This document shows positions 10,299 to 22,213 of a stretch of DNA of 64,000 nucleotides, piece after piece. This DNA is from Orychophragmus violaceus. Taxonomy: Eukaryota; Streptophyta; Magnoliopsida; Brassicales; Brassicaceae. The notes under the pieces are model-generated. The model searched no databases, was not told the DNA's origin, and saw only the letters and a list, made by a program, of their open reading frames with translations. The first letter of the stretch is position 1. Each line of letters starts with the position of its first letter. The DNA lies in contig CM058237.1 in NCBI GenBank assembly GCA_030180135.1, forward strand, positions 36,539,126 through 36,603,125, given 5' to 3'. Position numbers and translations under genes: made by a program.

Positions 10299-11540
10299 AT
10301 GTCTCTACAAGTTGTCCGAAGAATTTCTCAGATCAACAACCATGTCCCATCTCTTTTGGATCTAAAATTTTTTTCTCTTACGTGTATGGATGTGTGTTTC
10401 TTCCATTGGAGATCCTAAAATGTCAATGATTTTAGTCGATGAAGAGGTAATATCTCTTTCCATTTTAGTTTGTTGTCTTTTTTATTCTTTCATGTTTTAT
10501 TGAGCGAATAATTTTTTGGATTTAGGGTATCAAGATAGAGGTAACTAACTGTTCATGCCTCTGATATTGATAAATTTCGTTGGTAATTTGGTTTGAGGGT
10601 CGTTGGTTTAGCCTTACAAATGCTCAAGTAGTTCTATCACTACAGTATCTTTCCTTGACTCCTCACAACTTCAAGTTGGTTTTCACATCAGAGAAATATT
10701 TCTTTGTGACTTACCATAGTATTCTGGATGTTCGTGCTATGGTTTGCACATCTGTTAAGGATATATTAGATTGGAGGGTTTATGATCCTTATCCTAAAGG
10801 TAACTTAAAACAAATATTTGCTTTTATGCTTAGGATTATAAAAATCATGTTATTTGCATGTGTTGTCTAATTGATATTTTTTACTTTATAGATGTTCTTG
10901 GTGTTGTAACCCATGTTGGAAATCTCCAAGACTATTGGGCAGAGCCAAAGTTGCAGTTTACCATTCGCGACATAAAGTAAGTTGATCTTAATCCTATATT
11001 TTGATGAGTTGTTTTGTTGTTTGTCTCTAATAATAGTAAGCAATTTCTTTTTTTACTAGCCTCTAGAGTCTTCAGTGTTTATTGATTGGGAAAAATGGTG
11101 AGGAATTGATAAAAAAAGGTTTTGAAATGATGCGGATAAACATGTTTTGTGATTCTTAGATGCTTCTTCATAAGATGTGAATCGGGTAAGCATTGAAATT
11201 TTGTTTGTAATTAGATTAAAATTATTGTATTGCGTATTAATTGTTTAGGTTTAGAATTGATTCGTATAGAAATTTCTTCATTGTATTCAATGTTTATGAA
11301 GTTTGTTCTTGGTTGTATTAACTTAGGTTTTACTTGGCTTAAAGGAGAAGAAAAGCTTTCAACGATTGTCTATGATCAAACTGAGAATCCTGATTTCGTT
11401 CGGTTCCTCAACAGGTTGTGTTCATAAACCTATTTCAACTCATTATTTGTTATGCTTTTATAACAATTGGAGTAATACATGATATTCTGATTTTGTAGCT
11501 TTCCAAATCCGGTATCTGACCAATATTCCAAAGAAATCTG
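10299..11540 (+). pseudogene. Second RPA1-like/DUF223 gene, decayed
   Basis: A start at ATG 10299 gives MSLQVVRRISQINNHVPSLL. In another frame WMCVSSIGDPKMSMILVDEE ends at a GT splice site near 10447, matching the first OB-fold of DUF223 proteins (MVLVDEKG-type block). A later exon (about 10600-10799) contains LSLTPHNFKLVFTSEKYF, then a strand of the fold ending before a GGTAAC donor. The next (10892-10977) reads DVLGVVTHVGNLQDYW, then PKLQFTIRDIK before GTAAG. The DVxGVVxxxG...RDxK pattern is the DUF223 signature. The zinc-ribbon C-terminus is not recognisable. Frame changes make it a pseudogene. It lies in the same orientation as the copy at 6741-8984. Confidence 0.6.
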
Positions 11541-12140
11541 ATGCCCCATTTCATCTTCTAGATCATGTATCTGTTTTAGAATACCTTTTTAAACTTTAAT
11601 CTTTTTTTTGGTTAGAGGATCGCGTGATCCTCTTTATGTTTGTTTTAAAAACATATATATCGGTAATGTTTACAACTTCTTTTTGTTCAGTATCATAATC
11701 TCTTTTATATTTGATCATTTAAATATCATATAGAATCTTTGACATATCAATTTGGTTATGGTTATATTTAAAATTTAAAATAATAAGATGTCCAAATGAG
11801 AATAGAGATTTGGGTCAAACTTTAAGGTTTAACTATGACAAATTAAATAAATACATTTTATTGTCCATAATCTACCAAATCTAATATGCATATAACAAAA
11901 CATATTATCAGTAAGTATATATTCATTTGAGATACAACAATAAATAGTATTTTCCAAATTTTATGAATCTCACATAACAATTAATTAAAGGCAATATGTA
12001 TCTATATTGTTTTGTTAAGAATACAATCTAAAAAATAAATTTGTGTTTTTAATATGGTAATTTATCATTCTATTCTCATAATAAACATTAATTTATTTCA
12101 GTCAATTTAAACTGAATATGGCTTACTTTATTAGAGTCCA
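11541..12140. other. No gene seen; AT-rich
   Basis: Nothing beyond short low-complexity open frames was found. Confidence 0.5.
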
Positions 12141-13711
12141 ATTAGAAGTAATTGCAAGCCCGAATTACTGAAGCACGATGTAGGATAGTTGAAGATAAAT
12201 CGATCCCATCTGAAATAAGCCATTCGATACAATATAAGCACGATTTGAAACTAAATCGGCGATCGAGTAGATAAGGCGTTCGACTGCGGTGAAGTATACG
12301 GAGGAGATAAAAGGAAGATCGTTTGGTTTCAACCACTCCGGCGACAAGGTAATCTAGTATTTTCTGTAGATTTCTATAAACCTAGGGTTTTGTAGACATT
12401 CTATTGAGATAAACGGATTGTGAAGTTGGTCGGAATGGTGTTTCGTATATCTTCTTATGGAGGTTTCCATTTATAATCTTTGATTCTTATTATTAGAACA
12501 AAGTTTGATTTTAGAAGTAGACTTTAGGGTTTAGTCGACGAGTTCGGATATTCTCTATTGCACTTCAAAGTATTCAACTTTTTAGGATTTTTCTGATTGT
12601 TTTGGGTTTATGCGTGTAATGATTTTGGATTCGTATGACAAAATATTAGGTTTTCAAAATAAATCAACGGATTGGAAACCCTCAGTTTTTCAAACCTCTT
12701 ATTCCTGACGATTTTCTTAATAGTGTGGTACGTAAAATTATTTATTTCCCTCGATTTCTCTATTTTGTATAGTTTGATTACTCTTGGCTATGTTTTTTTA
12801 TTTGTGTTGCAGTATATCTCGAAAACGTTCTTCAAGAAATTTATACTTGGAAAAACTAATGTTACAGTCGGTAAAATCACTTCTGATTTTACTGATCGAA
12901 AGTGGACTATCAAACAAGTTGGTGATAGGCTTACTGAAGGCTGGAGATGGTTCGTTGAGGCACATGATTTCCGAGCATATGACCTTTAAATTTTTGAATA
13001 CTGTGGAGGTCCCGATTTCCATATGGTACAGGTCTTCGGACCAAACTGTTGTGAGATCAAATGGAAAAATGTCACTACGAAGAATTGAGAAGAAAACACG
13101 AGTAAATTTTTTATGTTATCTTCGAGACAATTTGTTTCGTCTTTTGTAATTTTTTACTAATATTTGCCTGTTTTCTGAAGGAATTGAGAAGAACTTCGTT
13201 ACATTAAACGCCAAGAGAGACATCATCAAACGTAGCAGAATCGTAAGTTGTTATCTTTAACATTCTCATTTTTATTGGGGTGTGTTTGTTCCTTTGTATT
13301 TTGATTTAAAAATAGTGTTACATGATCAATATTATGATTTTGTAGTTTCTTCCTAAGTCCTTCGTCGATGCTAACGATTTAGAGAAGGTTGCTGGCGAGA
13401 CCATATATATGGTCAATGATGATGGAGCGAAGTGGTCTGTTGAGCTGGCAGTGCATTGTGATAGTGACATGCGACGTTTACGTTTGAGGGTGGCTTGATA
13501 GACTTTCTGTTGGAAACAATGTCAAGGCACACCAAACTATCGTGTTTGAGATTATCTGGGAAACGCCACTATTGTTTTCCTCAAACTCTCCTCCAAGAAT
13601 CGTGTCTCGGCCTAACTCTCTAAATCTTATGTTGGAAATCGGTTTCCCTTTTGGACAAAAACTTATGTTTATTATTTTGCTGTGTTTTTTATGGGTGTTG
13701 AATTGATACAA
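12141..13711 (+). pseudogene. B3-domain (REM-type) DNA-binding protein, broken
   Basis: A B3 domain is split over exons. Exon 12674-12727 encodes NPQFFKPLIPDDFLNSV and ends at GTACGT. Exon from 12813, after TTGCAG, continues YISKTFFKKFILGKTNVTVG and includes RKWTIKQVGDRLTEGWRWF and EAHDFRAYD. A TAA at about 12987 interrupts it where IFEYCGGPDFHMVQVFGP follows in the same frame. A second B3 remnant at about 13345-13660 starts FLPKSFVDANDLEKVAGE and shifts frame near GWLDRLSVGNNVKAHQTIVF. Two B3 domains are typical of REM transcription factors expressed in reproductive meristems. A GTAATC donor near 12349 may end a 5' untranslated exon. The stop and frameshift indicate a pseudogene. Confidence 0.75.
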
Positions 13712-14745
13712 ACTTAAATTTTTATCTTTAAATTTTTATTTATAACCCTCATTTTGTTTATATTTTTACCTTTTATTACTTTGTTTTATTTAATTGTATT
13801 ACATGATATCCAAAGTTTGGAAAATAATGATATTAAATGTGACGAATTATGCACGATTATACAAAATTTATATTTTGGATATAAAAGTATGTAACGTTTA
13901 TGTTTCGTACAAATGTTTATTTTATATATAGTAGATACCAAAAATAATCAAATGGTAGAAAATTTTAAATAAAATTCTTGCCAAAAACTATATGGACCTA
14001 ACCGCAAAGAAAGCTCCAATAATTCCATTTGCTTAAAGAATTTAATGTTTACATTTATAAGTTTTAAACATATAATTATTCAAAATGAATTGTTATCGAA
14101 TATCTTTGTTTAGACGGAATACAATATCACTTTACAAAATACGAAAATCTTTATGACTTAAAATATAGAAATAGTTACTAAATGTAAATAAAAATATAAA
14201 AGAATTATACTATATTATAAGGAACACATGGAAATCTAAGTTTACTATACTTTTATATAATCAAAACAATATAAGCTCTTCAAAAAAATTATGTATATTT
14301 TTCTGTTGTGATAATATAATATATATTTTAAAAATTATAATATCATGACTCTGGTAATAATAATTTCTGGCTCCATCACTGAACACCAACCATAAAAATT
14401 TTTTTGAAACACCCATAAGTCTAACCATATTTTAGAAAAATAGAATTTGGAATTGCACAAACTTTAGTTGGAAAAACCTATAAATATAAACGAAGAATAA
14501 TTTTGACTAATTTTGAAACTATCAACTTTAAGATGATAAAAATACATGATAAGTGGTAATGTCGATTTCTTTTCTGAGTTTTTTTATAGTTTTAAGGGTA
14601 CGAATATGATAAAGCAGAGTTTTTCATATTCTTTTTAGTAGTGACGTCTTTTTCTAAACAAATTAAAAAATTATCAATTAAATCCTTATATTTTAAACAA
14701 TTTACAATTAAAATAGAAAAAGAATTTTCAAAAAAAGGAAATTAT
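13712..14745. other. No gene seen; AT-rich
   Basis: Very AT-rich sequence without supported genes or clear repeat ends. Confidence 0.5.
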
Positions 14746-14886
14746 GTTTCCAAAAACGGATACGCCGTTTCCGTCACGTTTCCAAAAATAGATATGCGTT
14801 TCCATCGCGTTTCCAAATCACAATTTTTAAGAAACGCGTTTCCATCGCGTTTCCACGTGTTTCCGTTTCCGAAACGTTTCTGAAAT
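14746..14886. repeat. Short GTTTCC-type repeat array
   Basis: About ten GTTTCC or CGTTTC units occur within 140 bp, including three CGCGTTTCC and several GTTTCCATCGCGTTTCC variants. The open frame across it (14641-14883) is a consequence of the repeat and is not called. It could be a decayed minisatellite. Confidence 0.7.
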
Positions 14887-16164
14887 GAAAAACGGTCCTT
14901 AGAGAGAGTTTCCATGCAACATAGTATTATACTAACTTACACATTTTAATTTCTATAACTATAGTATAATAGTATTGATATAATCAATGTGGCCGATATT
15001 AGTAAAAAAAAATGATTGTGTCTAAAAAACCATAATATCATAGTATTATATATTTTGATATTGTCTTCTGATTCATATCATTGCTATTTTTCATTTCTAG
15101 TGGAAGCTATAGGTATTTTTTCTTAAATCGTTAGCATCTTAGTTTTTTTTCATATTCAATACATTTTGATTTTAGTTTAAATCATTTTTCGGCTTTCATA
15201 AACATATCTAAATATGTTTCAGGTAATTCCGGACGTTTATTTGATCATATGAAAATTTTGCCAATTGTTCTTCCTTCTTCACAAGTTTTTCCGTGGATGA
15301 TGTCGGTTTGGAATATCAACAAAACGAAGGTAAATTTCATGCATGGATGAAATGAAACCATGTTTATCTTCAAGCAAGATGTCTTCTATATTCAGAAATA
15401 ATAACTAAATTTGTTTGGGATTATAAAAGACATGAATGGAAACCCCGCATGAAAGGTAAATCGCGCTTATGTGATTTACCGGTATATGTAGAAGAAATTG
15501 GAGAACTATAGCCTTCTATTGGATGTAATAAGTGGACCATTACGTTATTTGGATCTAAGAACGATTAATGATGTTGTTTATGACACATTCCGAAATGCAT
15601 GGTTTACCCTTGAATATATTGAAGTTCCCTGATTCATTTTCACTTGTTTTAACAGCTATTTAGGCGTTTATTTTCAATAATTGTGATGTTTATTTTCAAT
15701 AATATTCTATTTTAATGTTTCTCGATATTTGTTTATTATTTTTATTCACTTTTTATAAAATCACGCTTCAATTCAAATTTGTATTGTTTCTAATATTTGT
15801 ACATGTTTTTCTTCTAAATAAAGTGAAACAATCTTGACAAAATTATTCATTTTACCCAAAGTGCGGACGAGTCATCTAATATAATATTATGCCTTCAATC
15901 AAATCAAATCCTAGCTCGGCCACTGTATTTACAAAAGATTTGCATTTTTTTCTTTCCTTATAAGCGAAGATTAATTACTTAAATACTTTACATATATTTG
16001 AAGTTGCAGATGTCAAACGTGTTTTTAACGTCCAAAAAAAGAAAAGTCAAATGCATTAGTATTGGGTCGACGCATGCGTACGTGATACGTCCTGTGATGT
16101 ATACTTTTAGTTATGATTATAAATTCTAAGTCGGGAAACAAATTTTAAATTTTAAAACTACTGA
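14887..16164. other. No gene seen; AT-rich
   Basis: A moderately structured stretch near 15230-15640 has less biased composition but gives no domain I recognise in any frame. Confidence 0.45.
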
Positions 16165-18125
16165 CAAGACTTTTTTTGTCAACTGTCTTGCATTCGGTAA
16201 AGCCCAAATGGTATAATACAACACGGTCTACAATTAAGTCCGTACATATATTAAAGAGGATGATTCAAAGACTAAAGACTCAAACTTAATCATATCTAAG
16301 AAAATAAGATCAGCCGGGATACGTGTCCGCCCGATGCAACCGCCACGATTCCATCCTTGCCAATAAACCCGCCAGAAAACACTGCAACTCTTGAAAATAT
16401 ATATTATAAGAGGACTCTTGATGCCGATCACTCCTTTCCTCCAAAAATACCGCCGGAAGAAGAACCGCGTCTCATACAAGAACACCCTCAATATCTCACC
16501 GGGAAACACACACCGAGGAAGCTATACCGCCGGCCAACACACCAGTGATAAGGCCATTGAAATTCCCAAGCCGAAGACAGGAGATAACGGCACAAATATT
16601 ACTCTAGGAGTATAAGTTTACCAAGAATGACACCGAAGAAAATCAGATTCTTCGACGGGGGAGAAAGTAGGAAAAGTAGATCGGGAAAGAACCGGACCAA
16701 CCCTGTAACGCCCCTTTCCCGTTATCCGCTGACCGTCGAGCTGACCGGTCAACAATCAAACAAGAACATGACCGATCGAACCCGAGCATGCCAAACGAGA
16801 ACATTTCGTCACAATAAGAAGCCAGAGATAGTCCGGTTTGAGACAATTGCTCGCACCAAACCGTCCTTGACCCTGTTTACCTCGCTTCCACAATACAAAG
16901 CTTTTCAACCAGTATTGCTTCCACGAGTTGTTTCGGTTCGCACTAAACCAAATATCATGGAAGAAATTTCATTTATAAGTGTTTTAAGTCTTTTAAAAAG
17001 TTTAGCCTATTTAAATCTGATTCCAAAACAATCAGAAAACAAATAAGCGCCATAAATCCGAACCGAAATAAACTCAAACAATATAATCGAATCAAACTGC
17101 GGCCCAGAAGCTACCTGAGACTACACCGAGGACCTCCCACGTCCATCGAGCTAAGCCAAACCTGAAAACAACAAAAAGAGTCTAATGAGTGATCTATGAT
17201 CACCCAACGAGTCGGTCCTCACTAAAAGGCTTCTAGAATCTACTAAAGGAAATCCCGCCCCAAACCCAAAATAACAATCAATAGAAATAAATAGCTGATC
17301 AAGTGCCACCATGACGTGATGAGCTCCATAACACACAAGCATTCTCTAATAAAGAAAGGAAGCACGGAGATCGAGACCATTGCGGCACATGATCTCGATC
17401 GGACTCGATCTATCTAACGCGGAACTACTCTAACACCACTGGGCTCACTATGTGAACTCGGTAACTTCCACGGGAACACTTAGCTACCGCCATGGTAACT
17501 AAAACTACCCCACAACTTCTAGACGTAAACACGAAGTCCTATTACCTAAGACACTGTTCTATGTACATCGATACACAACGACTCGGGATACCCCTAGATA
17601 GCATAAGCTTCCATGCAGTCCAGCCCTAGGACATGACCCCGTATTCTCCAGACCACACACCTATCGGCGTCACTCAGTAGGTTAACACCATAATCAGATT
17701 CACCACCCGAAGGCACGTGAACCGATCATGCAACTACCCGAGGATCCAATCGGGTCGAAAGTACTGGAACGCTTTCATTCGACTTGCGGGATCTAACGCA
17801 CCCTAGAGTCCTGATAACAATAATAAACCAAGCAGACTCTCTGGGACTCTACACAGAAAGCAAGACCGATAAGGTCAAACATAAATAAAAAACACAACAA
17901 CGAAACCCGATCTATCCCACAAGTCCTATTCATCCACCTCCACGCCACCAACCTTATCAGGTTCTATACCGGATCAGGTAACTAACAAACTTACCCGGTT
18001 CCGTGACAGAGGCAAGTATGCAAGTCTATTCGGTCCAACACCGAAATAAACCAAACAATACAATCAACGGACTATCCGGCCCAACACCGGAGTAGTCCAA
18101 CAAACAAGCCTGCACACAATCACAC

Positions 18126-18806
18126 TGAAGGAATTTCTAGCAGATCATAATCCAATTAGGCAATCCTGGTCTGAATTCCAAGCCTAGGATCTAGGGTTCA
18201 TGTAATTGAATCATAGGGATCTCATAATTACCTGGTGATTAGCAGCGGAAGATTTGTAGATAATCGAGATCTAGAGCGCCTCAAATGCTGCACCTCTACT
18301 GGTATCCACACGCACACAAACTGAACAGAAGGGATGCTAGTGCCTATAGAGATCCAATCTCTTCAGAGGTTTCTATTCAAGTTCTGGTGGCTGTCTATAT
18401 TAGGTTAAATTCAGTTTAGGTCGACCATATATCTTATATATGTCGACTTAAACCATAACGGAATTAACCAGCGATTAAACCGAATTAATCTGGTAATCCG
18501 CGAGTTGCATCGATCGATGCACTATCTGCATCGATCGACACTGCCCCAGAATATTGATATCGAATGCATATTAAATATGCATTCACTGGATCATTACATT
18601 AATGATCAACCTCGTCTTTAACGTTCAGTTTGCTTAGGTGTGTGACCCTGTAGGATCATATAACACTAGCAATGAGTTCTCAACTCATTGATCATAAGTG
18701 GCTTCTAGCAAAGCATTATGACTACCTAGTGTCATATGATTGTCTCATTTCGACAATACGACTTTCACTTAGAGCAAGTACAATAGATTTCAGGACATTC
18801 CCAACA
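18126..18806 (-). repeat. Copia element 1, 3' LTR
   Basis: On the minus strand it starts TGTTGGGAATG and ends CTTCA. It contains a 16-bp palindrome TGCATCGATCGATGCA and its partner TGCATCGATCGACAC, with CGATCG at 18511 and 18532. The purine run AAGTGGGAGAT just outside it (complement of 18807-18817) is the polypurine tract. Confidence 0.92.
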
Positions 18807-19600
18807 ATCTCCCACTTGTACTGGAATCATCTATTCCTTCAATCCCTTCGTCACTATATCTCGATCTAGCATAAGGCAAGAACCGTGTCATCCTTATTGA
18901 GCCAAGATCATGTTCATCGAACTCCGATTTATACTGACAAGACAAACGACTGACAATCACCTCGTTTGAGTGTGGCCACACATTTCTCAGTATCAAATCT
19001 TCGATGGGCCCTGAGATATTTATCTCCTGTTATATAGGAGGGACAAATCCCATCTTGTTCCATCCCTGTCACTTCACACGCTTCATGATACGCCTAATCA
19101 ATGCCTTTATAGTCACCAGTTACGGCTGACGTTTGACAAGGTTAGAGCGGACCAATTCCCATGTAAGATAACATGATGAACTCAGGTCTAAGGACTATAC
19201 TCTATAGTCGTAATGAAAACTCTCATGACACTTATATAACTATCCCGTAGAGTTCTCATCAGTGGGTCATGTCCGATCATGTGTTCTCCAACACATATCG
19301 ATGTGATTGACTTTAATACTCTTATTAATGACTCCATGAAACTTAGTCATCAGTCACCTCACATACTAGTCTCACGCGGTTGTTAATGTCCCACTTTAAC
19401 AACCTCGACCAGGGACCAACATAATTTATGTCATTTATTATCTATAGGGTTTCATGATCAAGTCACATACTTGATGACCTATAAAATGTCATAAATTACT
19501 TTGGGACTATTATTTAATAACCATTATTAAATAATACAGATGTCAGATTTCAATAACATAATCAAATTATGTTTATACGAACATCATATCATAACTAAAA
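18807..19600 (-). other. Copia element 1, 3' non-coding region
   Basis: About 800 bp without a coding frame lies between the last coding remnant and the 3' LTR. It is clearly related to 45492-46340 of Copia element 2 (shared CTCCCACTTGTACTGGAATC at the LTR edge, CATAAGGCAAGA, GAGGGACAAAT, TCTAAGGACTATACTCTATA). Conservation between the two families suggests a function in the element's RNA, such as packaging. Confidence 0.7.
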
Positions 19601-20420
19601 TTAATAACAATGACTCCCACTAAAATTAAGATCACATCTTAAGACATCTAATGCCTTTAGCAGTAGCATGACCCTCATTCGCCCTTGCCCAGCGTGTGTC
19701 GAAAGACACTGCGTCTTGCTAAGAGTAATACCAAGAGTCATTTGCACGAAGCCCTTCTTGGAATCCTGCATATTGGACATGTGCAAGGCCTTATCACTAT
19801 AAGTATCTTGACACAATCCAATTAGCTTATCCAATCTATCTCTATAGATTCTTATTCCAAGAATGTATACGGTTTCTCCCATAATTTTATTGAAAAACAA
19901 CTTTCGAATCAAGTCTTAACAGACTGAAACAATGGAACTTCATTTCCGAGAAGTGGTATGTTATCAACATACATTACCAGAAATGCAACTGCGCTCCCAC
20001 TAGTCATCTTGTAAACATTCGGTTCCTCTTTATTTCTGATAAAATCAAACCTTTTTGATTACTTTATCAAAACGAAGATTCCAACTCCGAGATGCTTGCT
20101 TCAATCCATAAATGGATCGATGAAGCTTGCATATCTTCCTAGCTTCATTAGGATCAATGAAAACTTCAGATTATGTCATGTACACATTCTTTTCCAGAAT
20201 TCCATTAAGAAAAACTGTTTTCACATCCATCTGCCAGATCTCATAACCATTATGAGTGGCGGTTGCTAGGAGAATCCGAATGGACATAAGCAAGGTGTCT
20301 GGGAATAGGTTTCTTCATAGTCAATACCATGAATTTACTTGAAACCTTTTGCCACCAACCTAGCTTTGTATATCTGAATATAACCATTTTCGGATTCACC
20401 GGCTTTCAGCCATTTTCGGA
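19601..20420 (-). pseudogene. Copia element 1, reverse transcriptase remnant with RNase H deleted
   Basis: Minus-strand reading gives RT pieces: KARLVAKG-type sequence near 20360, IWQMDVKT near 20245, IYGLKQASRSW near 20080, then ILGIRIYRDRLDKLIGLCQD within 19601-19912. After STHAGQGRMRVM the frame jumps to KALDVLRCDLNFSGSHCY, a typical Copia C-terminal tail. The RNase H domain between them is missing. Several stops are present. The product would have been the polymerase that copies element RNA. Confidence 0.75.
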
Positions 20421-20641
20421 GTCAAGGCCCATCATTGCTTCTTCAAAATTCACAGGCCCGTCACTTTCAATGATCAGTAGATCACGACAATTGGTTACGA
20501 GAAATCCATATTTCTCGGGTTCGTGACGGATCCTTTCGGATCTGCGAGCTTCAGTTTTCTGTGAAAGTCGCGCACACATATCTCATATGTATACTTTTAC
20601 CACGACCTAATTAACCAAGATTTAAACCGTAGCTAATTAAG

Positions 20642-21121
20642 TCATAAACCAAAATCAATATTTGGTTCGCGATCTGTGTCGATCGATGCAACTTTTGTGT
20701 CGATCGACACTTCTTCAAAAAACTCGCCATTTAAATGTATATCGAATATACATTCACCAGATCCTTTATAAACTCTAGGCACCACAGGTGCAGGTTCTAC
20801 AACTCTTTGTAGATCCAACTGCTGCTCTTCCTCATCAGGTTGAGCAGTCTCCTGTGATTTTCGAATTTCTTCGAGTTGTACTTTTACTCCCACTGTTCTT
20901 CTTGGAAAGAAAGTCTTTCTCAAGAAAACATACTTCCGAGCAACAAACAATTTGTTCTCGAACTGGTTGTAAAAGTAACATGCCTTGGTTTTGTTAGGAC
21001 AACCAATGAAGTAGCACTTATCAAATTTGGGTGTGAGCTTATCAGAGATTAAACGTTTTATATAAGTCTCGCAACTCCAAATCTCCATGATGGATAAATC
21101 AGAAACATTTCCATTCCACAT
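20642..21121 (-). pseudogene. Copia element 1, integrase C-terminal/linker region
   Basis: A 159-codon open stretch contains YIKRLISDKLTPKFDKCYF, ACYFYNQFENKLFVARKYVF, and the linker KVQLEEIRKSQETAQPDEEE seen in plant Copia polyproteins between integrase and RT. Near its end it encodes VSIDTKVASIDTD, produced by a pair of CGATCG dyads (20680 and 20701). This is a partial, inactive piece of pol. Confidence 0.75.
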
Positions 21122-21322
21122 CTCATGTGGTATCTCTGTAACTGATTTTGATGGAACTCTATTTAATGTAAACTCAGACTTTTCTAGAGCGTATTCTTAG
21201 AAGGATAATGGAAGATCTAAGTGACTCATCATTGATCGAACCATATCTAATAAAGTCCGATTCAGGAGGAGTGAATTGTGAAACACTTTCACAATCTCTC
21301 AGATGATCACTAAATTCTTGAC

Positions 21323-21640
21323 TTAAGTATTCACCTCCATGATCTCATCGTAGAGGTTTAATACCTTTGTCAAATTGATTTTGTACTTCATTTTGGAACT
21401 TTTTGAACTTTCCAAAGATTCTGACTTATGTCTTATAAATAAGACATAACCGTACCTACTGAAAATATCAGTAAAGGTAATGAAGTACTGAAATTTTCCT
21501 CTAGCACTAGTGCTCATCGGCCCATATACATCTGTATGTATAAAGCCCAATAAGCCTCTGGCCCTTTCATTTTGTTCGTTCACAACCTGTATCGACCGAC
21601 GCACCGTTTGTGTCGATCGATACTACCTTTGTTGAAAGGG
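21323..21640 (-). pseudogene. Copia element 1, integrase catalytic core remnant
   Basis: The frame 21323-21604 contains GLLGFIHTDVYGPMSTSARG, then FQYFITFTDIFSRYGYVLFI, which matches the start of the rve integrase core with its first catalytic Asp (HTD) and the ITFTDxxSRYGY block. The rest of the core is degraded or deleted. A CGACCG/CGATCG pair lies at 21593 and 21614. Confidence 0.78.
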
Positions 21641-21980
21641 GCCTTCGTCATTTTATCCAATAAACAATATTCACTTTACTCATTATGATTCATAATCAGA
21701 TGAGCCCAAAAGCCCATCACTATGGAGCTTCTGCATCTATTTCTTATTTATGTGGCCCAAAACGACAATGCCAGAGAGAAGTTCGATTCGTGTCATTTGA
21801 CTTGAATCTCTTGGTATTAATGTTATAGTTAGGCACATTCTTGTTTAGAACATAAAGTCCATTCTCTAATGGATTGCTACTATAAAATATATCACTGTAA
21901 TCAAATGAATAACATTTATTCTTAATTTGAAAACTGATATCCTTCCATATCCAAACAAGGATTAGAACTAATATGTCTGC

Positions 21981-22200
21981 TCATAGCAGGTACATAGTAG
22001 CAGTTTTAAGTTCAAAACATGTCATAAAAGAAAACAAATGAAATACTCCTACGGCTAATGCAGCAACTCTTGCTCCATTTCCCACGCATAGATCCACTTG
22101 TCCTTTCTCCATAATCCTACTTTTGCTCAGGCCCTGCACATTTTCACAAAATATGAGTACCACAGCTGGTATCAAATACCAATAAGTAGGACTATTAGAA
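21981..22200 (-). pseudogene. Copia element 1, protease/core remnant
   Basis: The frame contains NVQGLSKSRIMEKGQVDLCV, then GNGARVAALAVG, which matches the region after the protease active site of plant Copia polyproteins (usually DTGC...ICxNVQGL...VGNGARVAALAVGTY). The DTG itself is not preserved here. Confidence 0.7.
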
Positions 22201-22213
22201 GTAACATTTACTT

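Noticed and set aside
15230..15640. Less AT-biased stretch that might be a coding relic
   Set aside because: No frame gives a recognisable motif; stops in all frames.
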